Source of the DNA: Pseudotabrizicola sediminis
GTDB lineage: Bacteria; Pseudomonadota; Alphaproteobacteria; Rhodobacterales; Rhodobacteraceae
Direction of reading: 5' to 3'
DNA: 64,000 nucleotides
Assembly: GCF_004745575.1 (NCBI RefSeq)
Contig: NZ_RPEM01000007.1
Span: forward strand, 1-64,000
Under the pieces are notes generated by a model. The model saw nothing but the letters and a program-made list of their open reading frames with translations. It searched no databases and was not told the DNA's origin. Below are positions 7,614 through 16,053 of the stretch, piece after piece. Within the stretch, counting starts at the first letter, position 1. Each line of letters begins with the position of its first letter. The translations under genes were made by a program, and so were the position numbers.

Positions 7614-8477
7614 ATGCAAGCCACAGTTCAAGGCTTCTTTGACGAAGCAACAAACACGGTCACCTATGTGGTGCGCGACCCCGAAAGCACCGCCTGCGCC
7701 ATCATCGATTCGGTGCTCGACTTCGACTATGCCTCGGGCCATACCGACACCCGCTCGGCCGATCAGGTCATTGCCTTCATTGAGGGTCAGGGCCTTGATC
7801 TGCAATGGATTCTGGAAACCCATGTGCATGCCGACCACCTGTCCGCCGCGCCTTATATCCAAGAGCGTCTGGGCGGCAAGATCGGGATCGGGGACCGGAT
7901 CACCGTGGTGCAGGACACCTTTGGCAAGATCTTCAACGAAGGCACGCGGTTCCAGCGCGACGGATCGCAGTTCGACCGGCTGTTCCGCGAAGGCGACAGC
8001 TTTCACATCGGCCAGTTGCGCGGCGATGTGTTGCACACGCCAGGCCACACCCCGGCCTGTCTGACCTATGTGATCGGTGACGCGGCCTTTGTCGGCGACA
8101 CGCTGTTCATGCCCGACTTCGGCACCGCGCGCTGCGACTTTCCGGGCGGCTCGGCAGAAACCCTGTTCGATTCGGTGCAAAAGATCATGGCCCTGCCGGA
8201 CGAGACGCGGATTTTTGTCTGCCACGATTACAAGGCACCGGGCCGCGATGACTATGCCTGGGAAACCACCGTGGGCGCGCAAAAGGCGCTGAATGTGCAT
8301 GTGGGCGCGGGCAAATCGCGCGCCGATTTCGTGGCGATGCGCGAAGGCCGCGATGCCACGCTGGCGATGCCGCGCCTGATCATTCCGTCGCTGCAGGTGA
8401 ACATGCGCGCCGGGCAAATGCCGGAACCCGATGACAGCGGCACAACCTACCTCAAGGTGCCGATCAACCGGCTGTGA
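7614..8477 (+). CDS. Metallo-beta-lactamase-fold persulfide dioxygenase (ETHE1/Blh-like)
   Basis: The cytoplasmic enzyme of about 287 residues shows the hydrolase metal motif H70-x-H72-x-D74-H75 (THVHADH), then HTPGHTP, GDTLF and CHDY. These are typical of ETHE1-type glutathione persulfide dioxygenases, which oxidise GSSH to sulfite. It is closest in pattern to the C-terminal domain of Blh proteins found beside the BigR repressor. The ATG at 7614 has AGGGAATG just upstream; another ATG at 7608 is possible. The next gene encodes the DUF442 domain that in Blh is fused to this enzyme. The upstream palindrome suggests sulfide or persulfide induction. Confidence 0.88.
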   Translation: MQATVQGFFDEATNTVTYVVRDPESTACAIIDSVLDFDYASGHTDTRSADQVIAFIEGQGLDLQWILETHVHADHLSAAPYIQERLGGKIGIGDRITVVQDTFGKIFNEGTRFQRDGSQFDRLFREGDSFHIGQLRGDVLHTPGHTPACLTYVIGDAAFVGDTLFMPDFGTARCDFPGGSAETLFDSVQKIMALPDETRIFVCHDYKAPGRDDYAWETTVGAQKALNVHVGAGKSRADFVAMREGRDATLAMPRLIIPSLQVNMRAGQMPEPDDSGTTYLKVPINRL

Positions 8478-8616
8478 CAGTTGGCGTGCGCGGGGGCCAA
8501 GCCCTCACGACTTTCCGGAACGGCACCGGTGGTCTGGTCTTTCCTGTTGGCATGGTCGCGGCTATGGTCGCCCCGCCCGCGCTGTGCCGCCGTTTGACTT
8601 CCAAAGGAGACTTCCC

Positions 8617-9042
8617 ATGGACATCCGCCCGCTGACCCCCGACTACGCCGTCGCCCCCCAGATCGACCCGCAGGATTTTGCGGCGATCAAGGCGGCTGGC
8701 TATACCCGCGTCATCAACAACCGCCCCGATGCCGAAATTCCGGCGTCGCATCACGCCAGTGCCATGCAGGCCGCTGCCGAAGCGGCGGGCTTGGAATTTG
8801 TGGTGAACCCGGTGATCGGCGGCGCGCTGACGATGGCAAATGTCACCGCACAGGCCGAAGCCATCGCAACGGCGACAGGCCCGGTGCTGGCCTATTGCGC
8901 CAGTGGCAACCGGTCGTCAATCTGCTGGGCGCTGGCCAAGGCGGGGGACATGCCTGCGGATGATCTGATCGGCATTCCGGCGCGGCACGGATACAGCCTG
9001 GAAGGCCTGCGCCCGCAGATTGAAGCGCTGGCAAAAGGCTGA
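8617..9042 (+). CDS. TIGR01244/DUF442 family protein (Blh N-terminal-domain-like)
   Basis: The 141-residue protein starts MDIRPLTPDYAVAPQIDPQDF and has a phosphatase-like loop CASGNRS (Cys94, Arg99). These are the hallmarks of the DUF442/TIGR01244 family, which is related to dual-specificity phosphatases and often annotated as a sulfur transferase. AAAGGAGA precedes the ATG at 8617. It follows the persulfide dioxygenase by 139 bp, and the two probably act together in sulfide detoxification; Cys94 could carry the sulfane sulfur. Whether it is a sulfurtransferase or phosphatase is not settled by sequence. Confidence 0.85.
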   Translation: MDIRPLTPDYAVAPQIDPQDFAAIKAAGYTRVINNRPDAEIPASHHASAMQAAAEAAGLEFVVNPVIGGALTMANVTAQAEAIATATGPVLAYCASGNRSSICWALAKAGDMPADDLIGIPARHGYSLEGLRPQIEALAKG

Positions 9043-9153
9043 TCCGGCGCGAGAGGCTGGGGGTGATCGGCTTGTGAAAGACGCCTATCCCCCAACCATG
9101 CGTGGCAAGGGCATAGGCGGGACTGCCTACCGCCCCCATTCCGGCGACCCGTG

Positions 9154-10263
9154 CTAATCAGAGCCGGTGGCTGAAAATCCCGCAAAGTCAAAGTCCATCG
9201 GTGCCATCGGCTCAAGCCCGGGCTCGGGCTCAGGCTCCGGTTCGCCCCAGGCGGCAACGGTTGCAACCGAGGGGCCGTCCATCGCCATGCTATTCGCAGT
9301 CGGCGCAGCTGCTGCCCCGCCCTGTGCCGTCAGGCGCAGGGCGCGCATGCCGCGATGCTGGCCCAGCTTGCCTTCGGCCACCTGACGCCCGTCCATCCCG
9401 TCAAGGCAGATCCGCTCCAACGCGGCGTTGGGCAAGGGCAGCACCATATCGACCGACAGACCCATCACGTCAGCCAGTGGCATCGACAGCCGCGCCAGAA
9501 CCGCCTCGATCTGGCAGGGTGCCGCATCCACCCGCGTGGCAAGGGCAGCGGCAAAGGCCGGCCGCGAGACCGAGGATGGCACCGCATGCGCCGGCAGCCG
9601 CGGCTTTCGACCCTTTCCCGTGGCAGGCAGGACCAGCCACATATCGCCCACCCGCGCCCCATGCGAAACCGACAGACGGGCCGTCAGCGCCCGGTAGGTG
9701 ACATCCTCCAGCAGCAGGCCCAAAGGCCGCGCCTCTTCGATAAAGCTGGCAAAGCGAAAACCACTGGTCCAGACCAGATCACCATCTTCGGCAAGTGCCT
9801 CTTCCAGATGCGACAGCGCCAGATCTGCCAGGGGGGACAGCATGGCCGCATCGGTGCGGGTGGGTTTGCGCGGATCAGGGGGCTGGGTGCCGCATTTGCC
9901 GACCGTCAAGGCTTCGATCATTGCAGACAGCAGATCGGGTGACAGGACCAGCAGGCCCAACCCGTCTTCCGGGCCTTCCAGGATCAGAATCAGCGCGCGC
10001 TCCGGCGGCACATCAAGCAGTTCGGCCAGCGACAGACGCGACGACGACAGGCTGACGAAATCGACCGGCAGCTCCATCATATCGCGCGTCGCCCGCGCAA
10101 AGCCAACACGCCATGCCCGGTCAGCGCCCGGCCCGCCAGCGGTCACGGCCTGTTGTCTGGCCTGCAGTTTCTTGCGCAACACCTCACCCGCCACGGCGAC
10201 CCCGATCCTTATCTGCTTTGCACCAGTGTCGCCCAGCAGCGTTACCAAAGGGTTCACGCGCAC
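9154..10263 (-). CDS. FliM/FliN-family flagellar switch-like protein
   Basis: The central region (LPVDFVSLSSSRLSLAELLD...LGLLVLSPDLLSAMIEALTVG) matches the FliM middle domain. The segment around residues 255-315 (LSMPLADVMGLSVDMVLPLP...GRQVAEGKLGQHRGMRALRL) matches a SpoA domain. The C-terminus is an acidic, Pro/Glu-rich tail. The N-terminal CheY-binding EIDALL motif of true FliM is absent, so this is an accessory or divergent paralogue. The GTG at 10263 follows the kinase stop by 4 bp, but an in-frame GTG at 10194, preceded by AAGGATCGGGG and giving a start like MAGEVLRKKLQ, may be the real start. No other flagellar gene is in the window. Confidence 0.75.
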   Translation of the reverse strand: MRVNPLVTLLGDTGAKQIRIGVAVAGEVLRKKLQARQQAVTAGGPGADRAWRVGFARATRDMMELPVDFVSLSSSRLSLAELLDVPPERALILILEGPEDGLGLLVLSPDLLSAMIEALTVGKCGTQPPDPRKPTRTDAAMLSPLADLALSHLEEALAEDGDLVWTSGFRFASFIEEARPLGLLLEDVTYRALTARLSVSHGARVGDMWLVLPATGKGRKPRLPAHAVPSSVSRPAFAAALATRVDAAPCQIEAVLARLSMPLADVMGLSVDMVLPLPNAALERICLDGMDGRQVAEGKLGQHRGMRALRLTAQGGAAAAPTANSMAMDGPSVATVAAWGEPEPEPEPGLEPMAPMDFDFAGFSATGSD

Positions 10264-10267
10264 TGCC

Positions 10268-12955
10268 TCAGTCGGCTTTTCGCTCCAGCCGCAGCGGCAC
10301 GGCCACGCGGAACGCAGCCCCGCCCTGCCCCGGCAGATAGGTGATCGTGCCGCCCAGATTGGCCATCACCTCGCGGCAGATCGCAAGGCCAAGCCCCGCC
10401 CCCCCGGCACGGGTCTGGTCGGTCAGGCGGGCGAACTTCTCAAAGATCAGCGCCTGGCTTGCCTTGGGAATCCCCGATCCGTTGTCGGCAAAATCCACCG
10501 TCACCCGCCCACCGCGCTGCCGCACAGATATCCGCAATTCCGGTGCCGTCGCATCGCAATACTTGCGCGCATTCGAGATCAGGTTGATGAACACCTGCAC
10601 CAGCCGGTCGGCATCGGTGCGGATGAAGATGTTCTCCATCGGCAGATCGCGGTGGATGACAAAGCTACGTTCGGGCTTGGTGTGGCTGGCGCTTGCCAAG
10701 GCGCGGTCGATCATCGGGCTCAGGTTGGCCAGCCCAAGGTTCAGCTGCACCGTGCCGTTTTCCAGCACCGACAGATCCAGCAGATCGTCCAGCAACCGGG
10801 TCAGACGCTTGGCCTCGTCATGGATGATGCGGCCATAGTTCGCCACCATCTCGGGCGGCAGATCGCCTTCGGTCAATATCTCGGAAAATGCCCGGATCGA
10901 GGTCATCGGCGTGCGCAGCTCATGGCTGATCTGGCTCAGGAAGGCATCTTTCTGGATCGACAGCTGCATCAGCTTTTCATTGGCCTCGCGCAGGGCGCGG
11001 GCGGTGCGGGTCACTTCCTCTTGCTGGCTTTCCAGCCGGGCGGAATATTCCATGATCTGCGCCGATTCACTGGCCACCGCCATCAGGTCTTCGACCGTTA
11101 CCGTGGCCCGCCCCGCAAGCTGGCTCATCATCGCGTGCGCGGTCGCGGCCCCGACCGACCCCGCCAGCCGCCGTTCCAGCCGCGCCATGAAGTCGGGCGT
11201 CGGGTCGGGCAGATAACCGGCCTTGCCCTGCCCCTTCGCCTCGGCCTCGAAAAACATCAGCGCGTCGTCATCGCCCATGATGCGTTGCGACATCACCAGC
11301 AGGTCTTCGGGGTCTGCCAGCCCCCGTTCCCAGCCGCGCGGGCTGCCCGACGTGGTGTCAAACACCCGCACAAAGGCCGCGCCCTGCATCCGTTCGACCG
11401 GGCCCGGAAAGGTGAACAGCGATCCGGTCAGAAAGGCCGCCGTGTTCAGCACCATCGACCAGAACAGCGCATGCAGCAGCGGGTCCATCGTGGCCACCCC
11501 GAACAGCGCGCGGGGGCGCAGCCATTCGATGCCGAACGGCCCTTCGATGAACACCATCGCCGGGATCACCGCATCCGGGCCAAAAGACGGCAGAAACAGC
11601 GTATAGGCCCAGACCACAAAGCCCACCGTCATCCCCAGCGCCGCCCCGATCCGCGTGGCCCCGCGCCAGAAAATGCCAAAGATCATCGCGGGCAGGAACT
11701 GCGCGACGCCGACAAAGGCAATCAACCCAATAGCCGCCAGCGCCGTCGATCCGCCCGACATCCGGTAATAGGCATAGCCAAACCCCAGCACGACCCCGAT
11801 GGAAATGCGCCGCGACAGCAGCACCAGCCGCCGCACATCGCCCGACACCGCCTTGGCGGGTCGCAGCCGCAGCCAGACCGGCATGACGATATGGTTCGAC
11901 ACCATGGTGGCCAGCGCGATGGATTCCACGATCACCATCGACGTGGCCGAGGAAAACCCGCCCAGAAAGGCCAGCATCGCCAGTGCGCCCTGCCCTTCGG
12001 CCAAGGGCAGCGTCAGCACGAACATGTCGGGGTTGGCGGTCGCAGGCAGCCGTTCCAGCCCCATCACCGCAATCGGCACGATGAACAGACTCATCGCGAA
12101 CAGATACAGCGGAAACGCCCAGGAGGCGGTGGCCAGATGCCGTTCATCCGCGTTTTCCACCACCATCACCTGAAACATCCGCGGCAGACAAATCACCGCC
12201 GCCCCGGCGGCAAACAACAGCCCCGCCCAACGGCCCGGTTGCAGCTTCCAGTCGGCGACGTCCGATGCGCTAATCCGCGCGATCATGTCGGCAGGCCCGT
12301 CGGCCATACCCCAGACCACAAACATCCCCACCGCAATAAGGGCGATCAGCTTGACCACCGCCTCGACCGCGATGGCGGTGACAATACCGTGGTGCTGTTC
12401 CTTGGCATCCAGATTGCGGGTGCCGAACAGGATGGTGAACAGCGCCAGTCCGCACGCCACCCAGACCGCCGTCGCCTCGGTTCCGGGCGGCGCAAAGCCA
12501 TCATCGGTCGGGCTGGCAAACACGCTGAACGACAGCGTAACCGACTGCAGCTGCAACGCGATATAAGGAGTGGCCGCCACCACCGCGATCACCGTCACGA
12601 TCACACCCAGCAGGTTCGACTTGCCAAAGCGGCTGGAGATCAGGTCGGCAATCGACGTCACCCGCTGCTGCCGCCCGATCCGCACCAGCTTGCGCAGCAC
12701 CCACCACCAGCCGATGAACACGATCGTCGGGCCAAGGTAAATGGTCAGGAACTCCAGCCCCGATCGCGCCGCATAGCCCACCGCACCGTAAAACGTCCAG
12801 GCGGTGCAATAGATCGACAGTGACAGCGTGTAGATCAGCGGCGATTGCAGCCAGCCAAGCCGCCCGCGATCCGCCCGCCGTTCCGCCGCCCAGGCGACGC
12901 CGAACAGAAAGATCACATAGGCCAGACAGGACAGGACCAGAATGTTAAAGGGCAT
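10268..12955 (-). CDS. Sodium/solute symporter-like sensor histidine kinase
   Basis: Residues 1 to about 500 form an SSS-family transporter module of about 13 helices (for example SLSIYCTAWTFYGAVGYAARSG). A linker and coiled coil follow, then HisKA with SHELRTP (phosphorylated His678), then HATPase with NLISNARKY, DNGSGIP and GAGLGLAI. This CbrA-like architecture couples solute binding or transport to phosphorylation. It is the third gene of a compact unit with a CheY-like regulator and a small membrane protein. At 895 residues it lacks a C-terminal receiver domain, and the separate receiver gene at 13266-13634 is the likely partner. The ligand is unknown. Confidence 0.92.
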   Translation of the reverse strand: MPFNILVLSCLAYVIFLFGVAWAAERRADRGRLGWLQSPLIYTLSLSIYCTAWTFYGAVGYAARSGLEFLTIYLGPTIVFIGWWWVLRKLVRIGRQQRVTSIADLISSRFGKSNLLGVIVTVIAVVAATPYIALQLQSVTLSFSVFASPTDDGFAPPGTEATAVWVACGLALFTILFGTRNLDAKEQHHGIVTAIAVEAVVKLIALIAVGMFVVWGMADGPADMIARISASDVADWKLQPGRWAGLLFAAGAAVICLPRMFQVMVVENADERHLATASWAFPLYLFAMSLFIVPIAVMGLERLPATANPDMFVLTLPLAEGQGALAMLAFLGGFSSATSMVIVESIALATMVSNHIVMPVWLRLRPAKAVSGDVRRLVLLSRRISIGVVLGFGYAYYRMSGGSTALAAIGLIAFVGVAQFLPAMIFGIFWRGATRIGAALGMTVGFVVWAYTLFLPSFGPDAVIPAMVFIEGPFGIEWLRPRALFGVATMDPLLHALFWSMVLNTAAFLTGSLFTFPGPVERMQGAAFVRVFDTTSGSPRGWERGLADPEDLLVMSQRIMGDDDALMFFEAEAKGQGKAGYLPDPTPDFMARLERRLAGSVGAATAHAMMSQLAGRATVTVEDLMAVASESAQIMEYSARLESQQEEVTRTARALREANEKLMQLSIQKDAFLSQISHELRTPMTSIRAFSEILTEGDLPPEMVANYGRIIHDEAKRLTRLLDDLLDLSVLENGTVQLNLGLANLSPMIDRALASASHTKPERSFVIHRDLPMENIFIRTDADRLVQVFINLISNARKYCDATAPELRISVRQRGGRVTVDFADNGSGIPKASQALIFEKFARLTDQTRAGGAGLGLAICREVMANLGGTITYLPGQGGAAFRVAVPLRLERKAD

Positions 12956-12967
12956 CGTGGCGCGCCC

Positions 12968-13261
12968 CTATCGACCTGAACCCGGATCAGAAGTCGCCTC
13001 GGGATCATCGCCTTCATCGGCGGTGTTCAACCCCCGCGAGATCAGCACCGCGATGGCGATCAGCACCGCCCAGACGACGAACAGATAGATGCCGTCCGGT
13101 GCCGTGTCGCGCCGCAACGCGTCCTGCGGGCCCCAAAGCACCGGCATCAGCACCAGAAACAGGCCCACCACCGGCAACAGCCGCGCCGCATCGCGCCGCC
13201 TGCGCTGGCGATAGCTTGACCGGCGCAGAAACAGCGGCGGGGTGCGGGGGGGCGGCACCAC
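12968..13261 (-). CDS. Small two-helix membrane protein of the symporter-kinase operon
   Basis: The 97-residue product has a very basic N-terminus (SSYRQRRRRDAARLL), two hydrophobic segments (LLPVVGLFLVLMPVLWG and IYLFVVWAVLIAIAVLISRGL) and an acidic tail. It starts with GTG at 13261, 4 bp after the receiver gene's stop, and ends 12 bp before the kinase start. This arrangement suggests it assembles with the kinase, much as small partner subunits accompany SSS transporters. That role is inference only. Confidence 0.75.
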   Translation of the reverse strand: MVPPPRTPPLFLRRSSYRQRRRRDAARLLPVVGLFLVLMPVLWGPQDALRRDTAPDGIYLFVVWAVLIAIAVLISRGLNTADEGDDPEATSDPGSGR

Positions 13262-13265
13262 CCGG

Positions 13266-13634
13266 TCAGCCCCCGGTCAGGGCGCGCACGGCGGCACGCA
13301 TGTCATCATTCGAAAACGGCTTGGTCATGAAATGGCTGGCCCCTGCACGTTCCGCCGCCTCACGGTCACGGCCTTGCCCCTTGGCGGTCAGCATCATCAC
13401 CGGCAGGGTTTTGGTGGCCGGATCGGCGCGCAACTGCGCCAGAATCTCCAGCCCACTGACACCCGGCAGCATCAGGTCCAGAATGACCAGATCCGGCTTT
13501 GCCGCCTGCACCGCCGCAATGGCACCCGCCCCATCGGCAAGCGCCGTGACATCACACCCGTCGCGCGACAGGATGAACCGGATTGCCTCGGTGATGTTCG
13601 GCTCATCCTCGATGAGCAGCACACGCGCCGTCAT
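13266..13634 (-). CDS. Single-domain response regulator (CheY-like)
   Basis: The 122-residue receiver domain has the acidic pocket E9-D10, the phosphoacceptor Asp53 (VILDLMLPG), Thr83 in MLTAKG and Lys105 in MTKPF. There is no output domain. It is first in the operon with the symporter-kinase and a FliM-like protein. It may be phosphorylated by that kinase and, like CheY, act by protein interaction; the FliM-like protein is an attractive but unproven target. Confidence 0.92.
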   Translation of the reverse strand: MTARVLLIEDEPNITEAIRFILSRDGCDVTALADGAGAIAAVQAAKPDLVILDLMLPGVSGLEILAQLRADPATKTLPVMMLTAKGQGRDREAAERAGASHFMTKPFSNDDMRAAVRALTGG

Positions 13635-13729
13635 ATGGTCTTCATCCCCCCTCCGGCGCGAGGCCGGCTCCGGTCAAACTATCCGGCGAATGGGCGGGTA
13701 TGTCAAAGACCTATTGCAGGTGCGGCGCG

Positions 13730-15052
13730 CTACAGCCCCGCATCCGCCATGATCGACGGCTCGCGCCGCGCCGGACAGCGCGGGCGCGGGCAGATGCGGC
13801 AAGAGGTGCCAATCGCCAGCACGGGGGCAGAGGGCTGCGGCGCATCATCGGGCAGGATCAGCATGGCGGCCTCGCGCAGCGCCGGTCCGGCAAACCCCTG
13901 CGGCAGCCGCGCCTCGCAGATCGACAGCGTGCGGAACTGCCGCAGGCTGCGCCCGGCGGGCTCCACCTGCGTCATCACCGGCAGCATCGGGCGGGCCAAT
14001 GCGGCAAACAGCGGCCAAAGCGGGCAAGCGGCACCAAAGCGCGGCAGCGCAAAGCCATCAACCGGCTTGCGGAACAGCAAGGTGCCAGAGGCATCGCAGA
14101 TCACCAACCCCGCCGCCGATCCGGGCAACAGCGCCATGCGCCGCATCACCGCCAGCACCGACATCCCCCTGCCTTGCGCCAGCAGGCAGGGGTCATCCGC
14201 GCCCGTCGCAACGGCGGCCTGCAGCGCCGCGTCCGGCAGCAGCCGGAAATCTGCCTCTGCCTGCCGCAGGAACGCCGCCCCCAGCGACCGCGCAGCCGCA
14301 GAGGCCAACGCGCCCACCTCTTCCATCAGCACATCAAACCCACCATGCCCTGCCAACTCTGACAGGTGCCAGCCCCGCGCCGACAGCCAGGTCTCCACCT
14401 CTTCCTGCGGTGCCGCCAACCCGGCATCCACCGCGGTTTCCGGCCCATCCAGATAGGCCACCAGCGCCTCGGCCCCGGTGGCCAGACGTTCGCTGTCCTG
14501 ATGCAGGTTGCGGTGGAACCGCGTGCGCCATTCGGGATCGATATCATCGGTATCGGCCAGAATCGCTGCCGTCGAGCGGACCGAGGCCAGCGCCGACAGC
14601 ACCTCATGCAGCGACGCCGACAGATGCGGGTCATGGGTCAGCCGGTCATTCAGCGCGCTGACCGCCCGTTCCAGTTGCGCGGCCCGGTGATGCTGGGCGG
14701 CCAGCACCGCCGCCCAACCGGGAAAGCGCCCGGCGAAATCCTCGATCCGGTCCAGCTCCGGCTCCACCAGGGGCGTGGTCGCGGCGGCGGCGCGCAGATC
14801 ATCAATCAGCGCGCCCCCCGCCCCTTCGGACAGGATTGCGGTGTCCGTACCCAGCACCCCGGCCAGACGCGCCAGCACCTCGGCCCCGACCCGGCGACGG
14901 TTGTGCTCGATCAGGTTCAGGTAACTGGCAGAAATCCCCGCCGCCTGCGCCACATCGCCCTGCCGCAACCCCATCGCCAGCCGCCGTTCCCGGATCAGGC
15001 TGCCCGTCAGGCTGGCGGTCAGGCTGGCGGGGGGGCTCGGGCTGTTGGGCAT
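13730..15052 (-). CDS. ScfR/PccR-type XRE regulator (short-chain fatty acyl-CoA responsive)
   Basis: An N-terminal XRE helix-turn-helix (LIRERRLAMGLRQGDVAQAAGISASYLNLIEHNRRRVG) is followed by a long IrrE/DUF2083-type region. A C-terminal cysteine cluster reads IGTSCRICPRPRCPARR. This layout is that of ScfR regulators such as PccR (propionyl-CoA carboxylase regulator of Rhodobacter sphaeroides), RamB and MccR, which sense acyl-CoA. Target genes are not adjacent. Direct repeats just upstream are likely its own operator. The start is uncertain: 15052 is chosen, but ATG at 15079 is in frame and lies against the repeats. Confidence 0.85.
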   Translation of the reverse strand: MPNSPSPPASLTASLTGSLIRERRLAMGLRQGDVAQAAGISASYLNLIEHNRRRVGAEVLARLAGVLGTDTAILSEGAGGALIDDLRAAAATTPLVEPELDRIEDFAGRFPGWAAVLAAQHHRAAQLERAVSALNDRLTHDPHLSASLHEVLSALASVRSTAAILADTDDIDPEWRTRFHRNLHQDSERLATGAEALVAYLDGPETAVDAGLAAPQEEVETWLSARGWHLSELAGHGGFDVLMEEVGALASAAARSLGAAFLRQAEADFRLLPDAALQAAVATGADDPCLLAQGRGMSVLAVMRRMALLPGSAAGLVICDASGTLLFRKPVDGFALPRFGAACPLWPLFAALARPMLPVMTQVEPAGRSLRQFRTLSICEARLPQGFAGPALREAAMLILPDDAPQPSAPVLAIGTSCRICPRPRCPARREPSIMADAGL

Positions 15053-15080
15053 GGCGGTCCACTGGCTGGAAAGCGCCATC

Positions 15081-15110
15081 TTTACAATCGTCAGTGAAGT
15101 TTACAATCGG
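15081..15110. promoter_or_regulatory. Direct repeat TTTACAATCG, candidate ScfR operator
   Basis: TTTACAATCG occurs at 15081-15090 and again at 15100-15109, 19 bp start to start, directly before the ScfR-type gene. A third partial copy, CGGTTGTTAAG, follows. Spacing of about two helical turns suggests binding of a dimer or tandem dimers. PccR is reported to bind TTTGCAAA repeats; this sequence is related in layout but not identical. Confidence 0.5.
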
Positions 15111-15244
15111 TTGTTAAGCCGCCCCTCCCCGCGCCGGCTGCCCCCTTGGCCGCAGCTGCAAGACCCGCACAAGGTGCCATACCCATGCCATACGTTCGCC
15201 ATACCTAAATCAGACGCGCAACACATGCCGGAAACGGCCGCCGC

Positions 15245-15850
15245 TTAAGGTGCCAACAGCCGCGTATACAGCGTTTCCAGAAACGCCCCCGCCTCGGCAT
15301 AGGGGTCATGCCCTTCGCCCAGCACAGCGCGGACCTGCACATCGAAATCGGCGTAATGCTGCGTCAGCGCCCAGATCGAGAACACCAGATGCACCGGGTC
15401 CAGCCGCGCAATGCGCCCTTCGTCCATCCATTGCCGCAGCACCACGGCCTTTTCTGCCACCAGCGCCGTCAGCTCGCCCTCAATCGCCTCACGCATGCGC
15501 GGCGCACCCTGCAGGATTTCAATCGCGAACAACCGGCTTTCGCGCGGGTAATTCCGGCTCAGCTCCAGCTTGCGGCGCACATAGCCCATCACCTCGGCCA
15601 CCGGATCGCCCATGGCGTCCATCTCGCGCAGCGGGTCAAGCCAGGTGTCCAGCAGCCGGGTCAGAAGGGTCTGATGAATCGCCTCTTTCGACGGGAAGTA
15701 ATACAGCAGGTTCGGCTTCGACAGCCCCGCCACCTCGGCAATCTGGTCCAGCGTCGCCCCCCGGAAACCCTGCGAGGAAAACACATCCAGCGCCGCCTCC
15801 AGTATGGTTTCCGAATTCCTGATCTGAATGCGGGTCTTTGGTCTGGGCAT
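15245..15850 (-). CDS. TetR-family regulator, RutR-like (copy 1)
   Basis: The product has about 201 residues, with a TetR helix-turn-helix in residues 10-55 (ILEAALDVFSSQGFRGATLDQIAEVAGLSKPNLLYYFPSKEAI). Its C-terminal domain contains FAIEILQGAPRM and FSIWALTQHYADF, as in RutR. RutR of E. coli binds uracil and controls pyrimidine catabolism. It is divergent from an aminotransferase suited to beta-alanine, the end product of reductive uracil degradation. A second homologue at 44070 sits beside dihydropyrimidinase. The start MPRPKTRIQ at 15850 is preferred over ATG at 15907. Either uracil or a pathway intermediate could be the ligand. Confidence 0.85.
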   Translation of the reverse strand: MPRPKTRIQIRNSETILEAALDVFSSQGFRGATLDQIAEVAGLSKPNLLYYFPSKEAIHQTLLTRLLDTWLDPLREMDAMGDPVAEVMGYVRRKLELSRNYPRESRLFAIEILQGAPRMREAIEGELTALVAEKAVVLRQWMDEGRIARLDPVHLVFSIWALTQHYADFDVQVRAVLGEGHDPYAEAGAFLETLYTRLLAP

Positions 15851-15990
15851 AGTCACGTCAATCCTGAAGCCGGGGGGCACATTGGCGCAGATCACGCCAT
15901 CTTGCAATTGCCAGAGCGCAGGTTGGGCGTGCTAAGATCACCGCGATCCGTGCGGGCTATTGACTGGCTTGACCGTACTGATAGCAACAT

Positions 15991-16006
15991 CTGACCATCC
16001 GGTCAA
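15991..16006. promoter_or_regulatory. RutR-type operator, locus 1
   Basis: CTGACCATCCGGTCAA is an imperfect dyad, TGACC-N4-GGTCA, close to the E. coli RutR consensus TTGACCA-N2-TGGTCAA. It lies between the RutR-like gene and the aminotransferase. It sits just downstream of a possible promoter, TTGACT (15960-15965) with TAGCAA (15982-15987), so binding would block transcription. Confidence 0.75.
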
Positions 16007-16053
16007 AACCCATCCGCGCGCCGCAAGGCCGCCCCAACAGGAACCCCGACACC

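Noticed and set aside
9698-12823. Very long plus-strand open frame (1041 codons)
   Set aside because: It is antisense to the FliM-like and symporter-kinase genes, and its translation is rich in Arg, His, Gln and Pro without domains. It is a GC-driven shadow.
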